From assembly GCA_027017025.1 (NCBI GenBank), contig JALURH010000050.1, forward strand, positions 1 to 5,593: a DNA stretch of 5,593 bases, read 5' to 3'. Shown here piece by piece: positions 5,409 to 5,593 of this stretch (position 1 is its first letter; each line of letters starts with the position of its first letter). A program made the position numbers and the translations under genes. The notes below the pieces were generated by a model. It ran no database searches, was not told the origin of the DNA, and was given only the letters and a program-made list of their open reading frames with translations. Source of the DNA: Thermofilaceae archaeon (GTDB lineage: Archaea > Thermoproteota > Thermoprotei > Thermofilales > Thermofilaceae).

Positions 5409-5593
5409 TTAAGGCTCCTTACCCCGATATCTAGTAGTTATGTATATTCCAGTAATAACTAGTGTGGCCCCTATGAATGTCGTAGCAAATAGTACCTCGC
5501 CGAAAATAATGTAGCCGAGTAGTGAAGCTATTATTGGCTCTAGGAGAACAACTGTACTAACAACATATGCCTGTAGATACTTTAGGACATAGT
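5409..5593 (-). CDS. EamA/DMT-family membrane transporter, C-terminal fragment
   Basis: Only the last 60 codons and the TAA stop (5411-5409) are in the window; the start lies beyond the right edge. The fragment encodes two hydrophobic helices, about fragment residues 10-31 and 34-52, carrying the LEPIIASLLGYIIFGE stretch. This is the hallmark of the final repeat of EamA-domain proteins of the drug/metabolite transporter superfamily, followed by a helix rich in I, G and T and a short basic tail (TTRYRGKEP). Full members have ten helices and about 280-300 residues and move metabolites, amino acids or drugs across the cytoplasmic membrane; the substrate is not predictable here. It is on the same strand as the glycosidase, 75 bp upstream of it, but that gap contains a strong TATA box. 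Confidence 0.85.
   Translation of the reverse strand, partial: YVLKYLQAYVVSTVVLLEPIIASLLGYIIFGEVLFATTFIGATLVITGIYITTRYRGKEP

Overview
The window looks like chromosomal DNA of a hyperthermophilic archaeon in the Thermoproteota (Crenarchaeota), most likely of Desulfurococcales type. The reasons are a moderately AT-rich composition, heavy use of AGA/AGG and ATA codons, strong TATA boxes about 25-29 bp upstream of start codons with no Shine-Dalgarno sequence (leaderless transcription), and protein families common in that group. This placement is inference; no rRNA or tRNA is present to confirm it. Every gene I can support lies on the minus strand.

Layout from left to right: (1) 1-998, most of an AAA-type ATPase with a DUF4143-like C-terminus, whose 3' end is cut off by the window edge and which does not appear as a closed ORF; (2) 999-1604, a 600-bp stretch without a convincing gene. 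It holds a promoter/operator cluster made of repeated TGAGAAA/TTTCTCA half-sites and duplicated TATA boxes, a GC-richer patch with a hairpin, and some short open stretches that look like debris; (3) 1605-2771, a 12-helix MFS transporter of unknown substrate; (4) 2772-3120, an AT-rich spacer carrying the MFS promoter and a weak hairpin past the next gene; (5) 3121-3453, a small YbjQ/UPF0145 protein; (6) 3492-5333, a large cytoplasmic clan GH-A glycoside hydrolase (GH5-like, resembling the endo/exo-mannosidase group) with a GH42-like C-terminal architecture; (7) 5409-5593, the last 60 residues of an EamA/DMT-family membrane transporter, whose start lies beyond the window.

The right half can be read as a small carbohydrate-use neighbourhood. 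An intracellular glycosidase would act on imported oligosaccharides, with transporters on both sides and the YbjQ gene 38 bp downstream. Each gene nevertheless seems to have its own TATA box, so a single operon is not demonstrated. The left half is different: an ATPase of a family that is variable between archaeal strains, next to non-coding, possibly decayed DNA and an unusual palindromic promoter region. The best candidate for something undescribed is that promoter region (998-1125), which looks like a multi-site operator for an unidentified regulator. I see no CRISPR array, tRNA, rRNA or insertion sequence, and no clear new multi-gene system.
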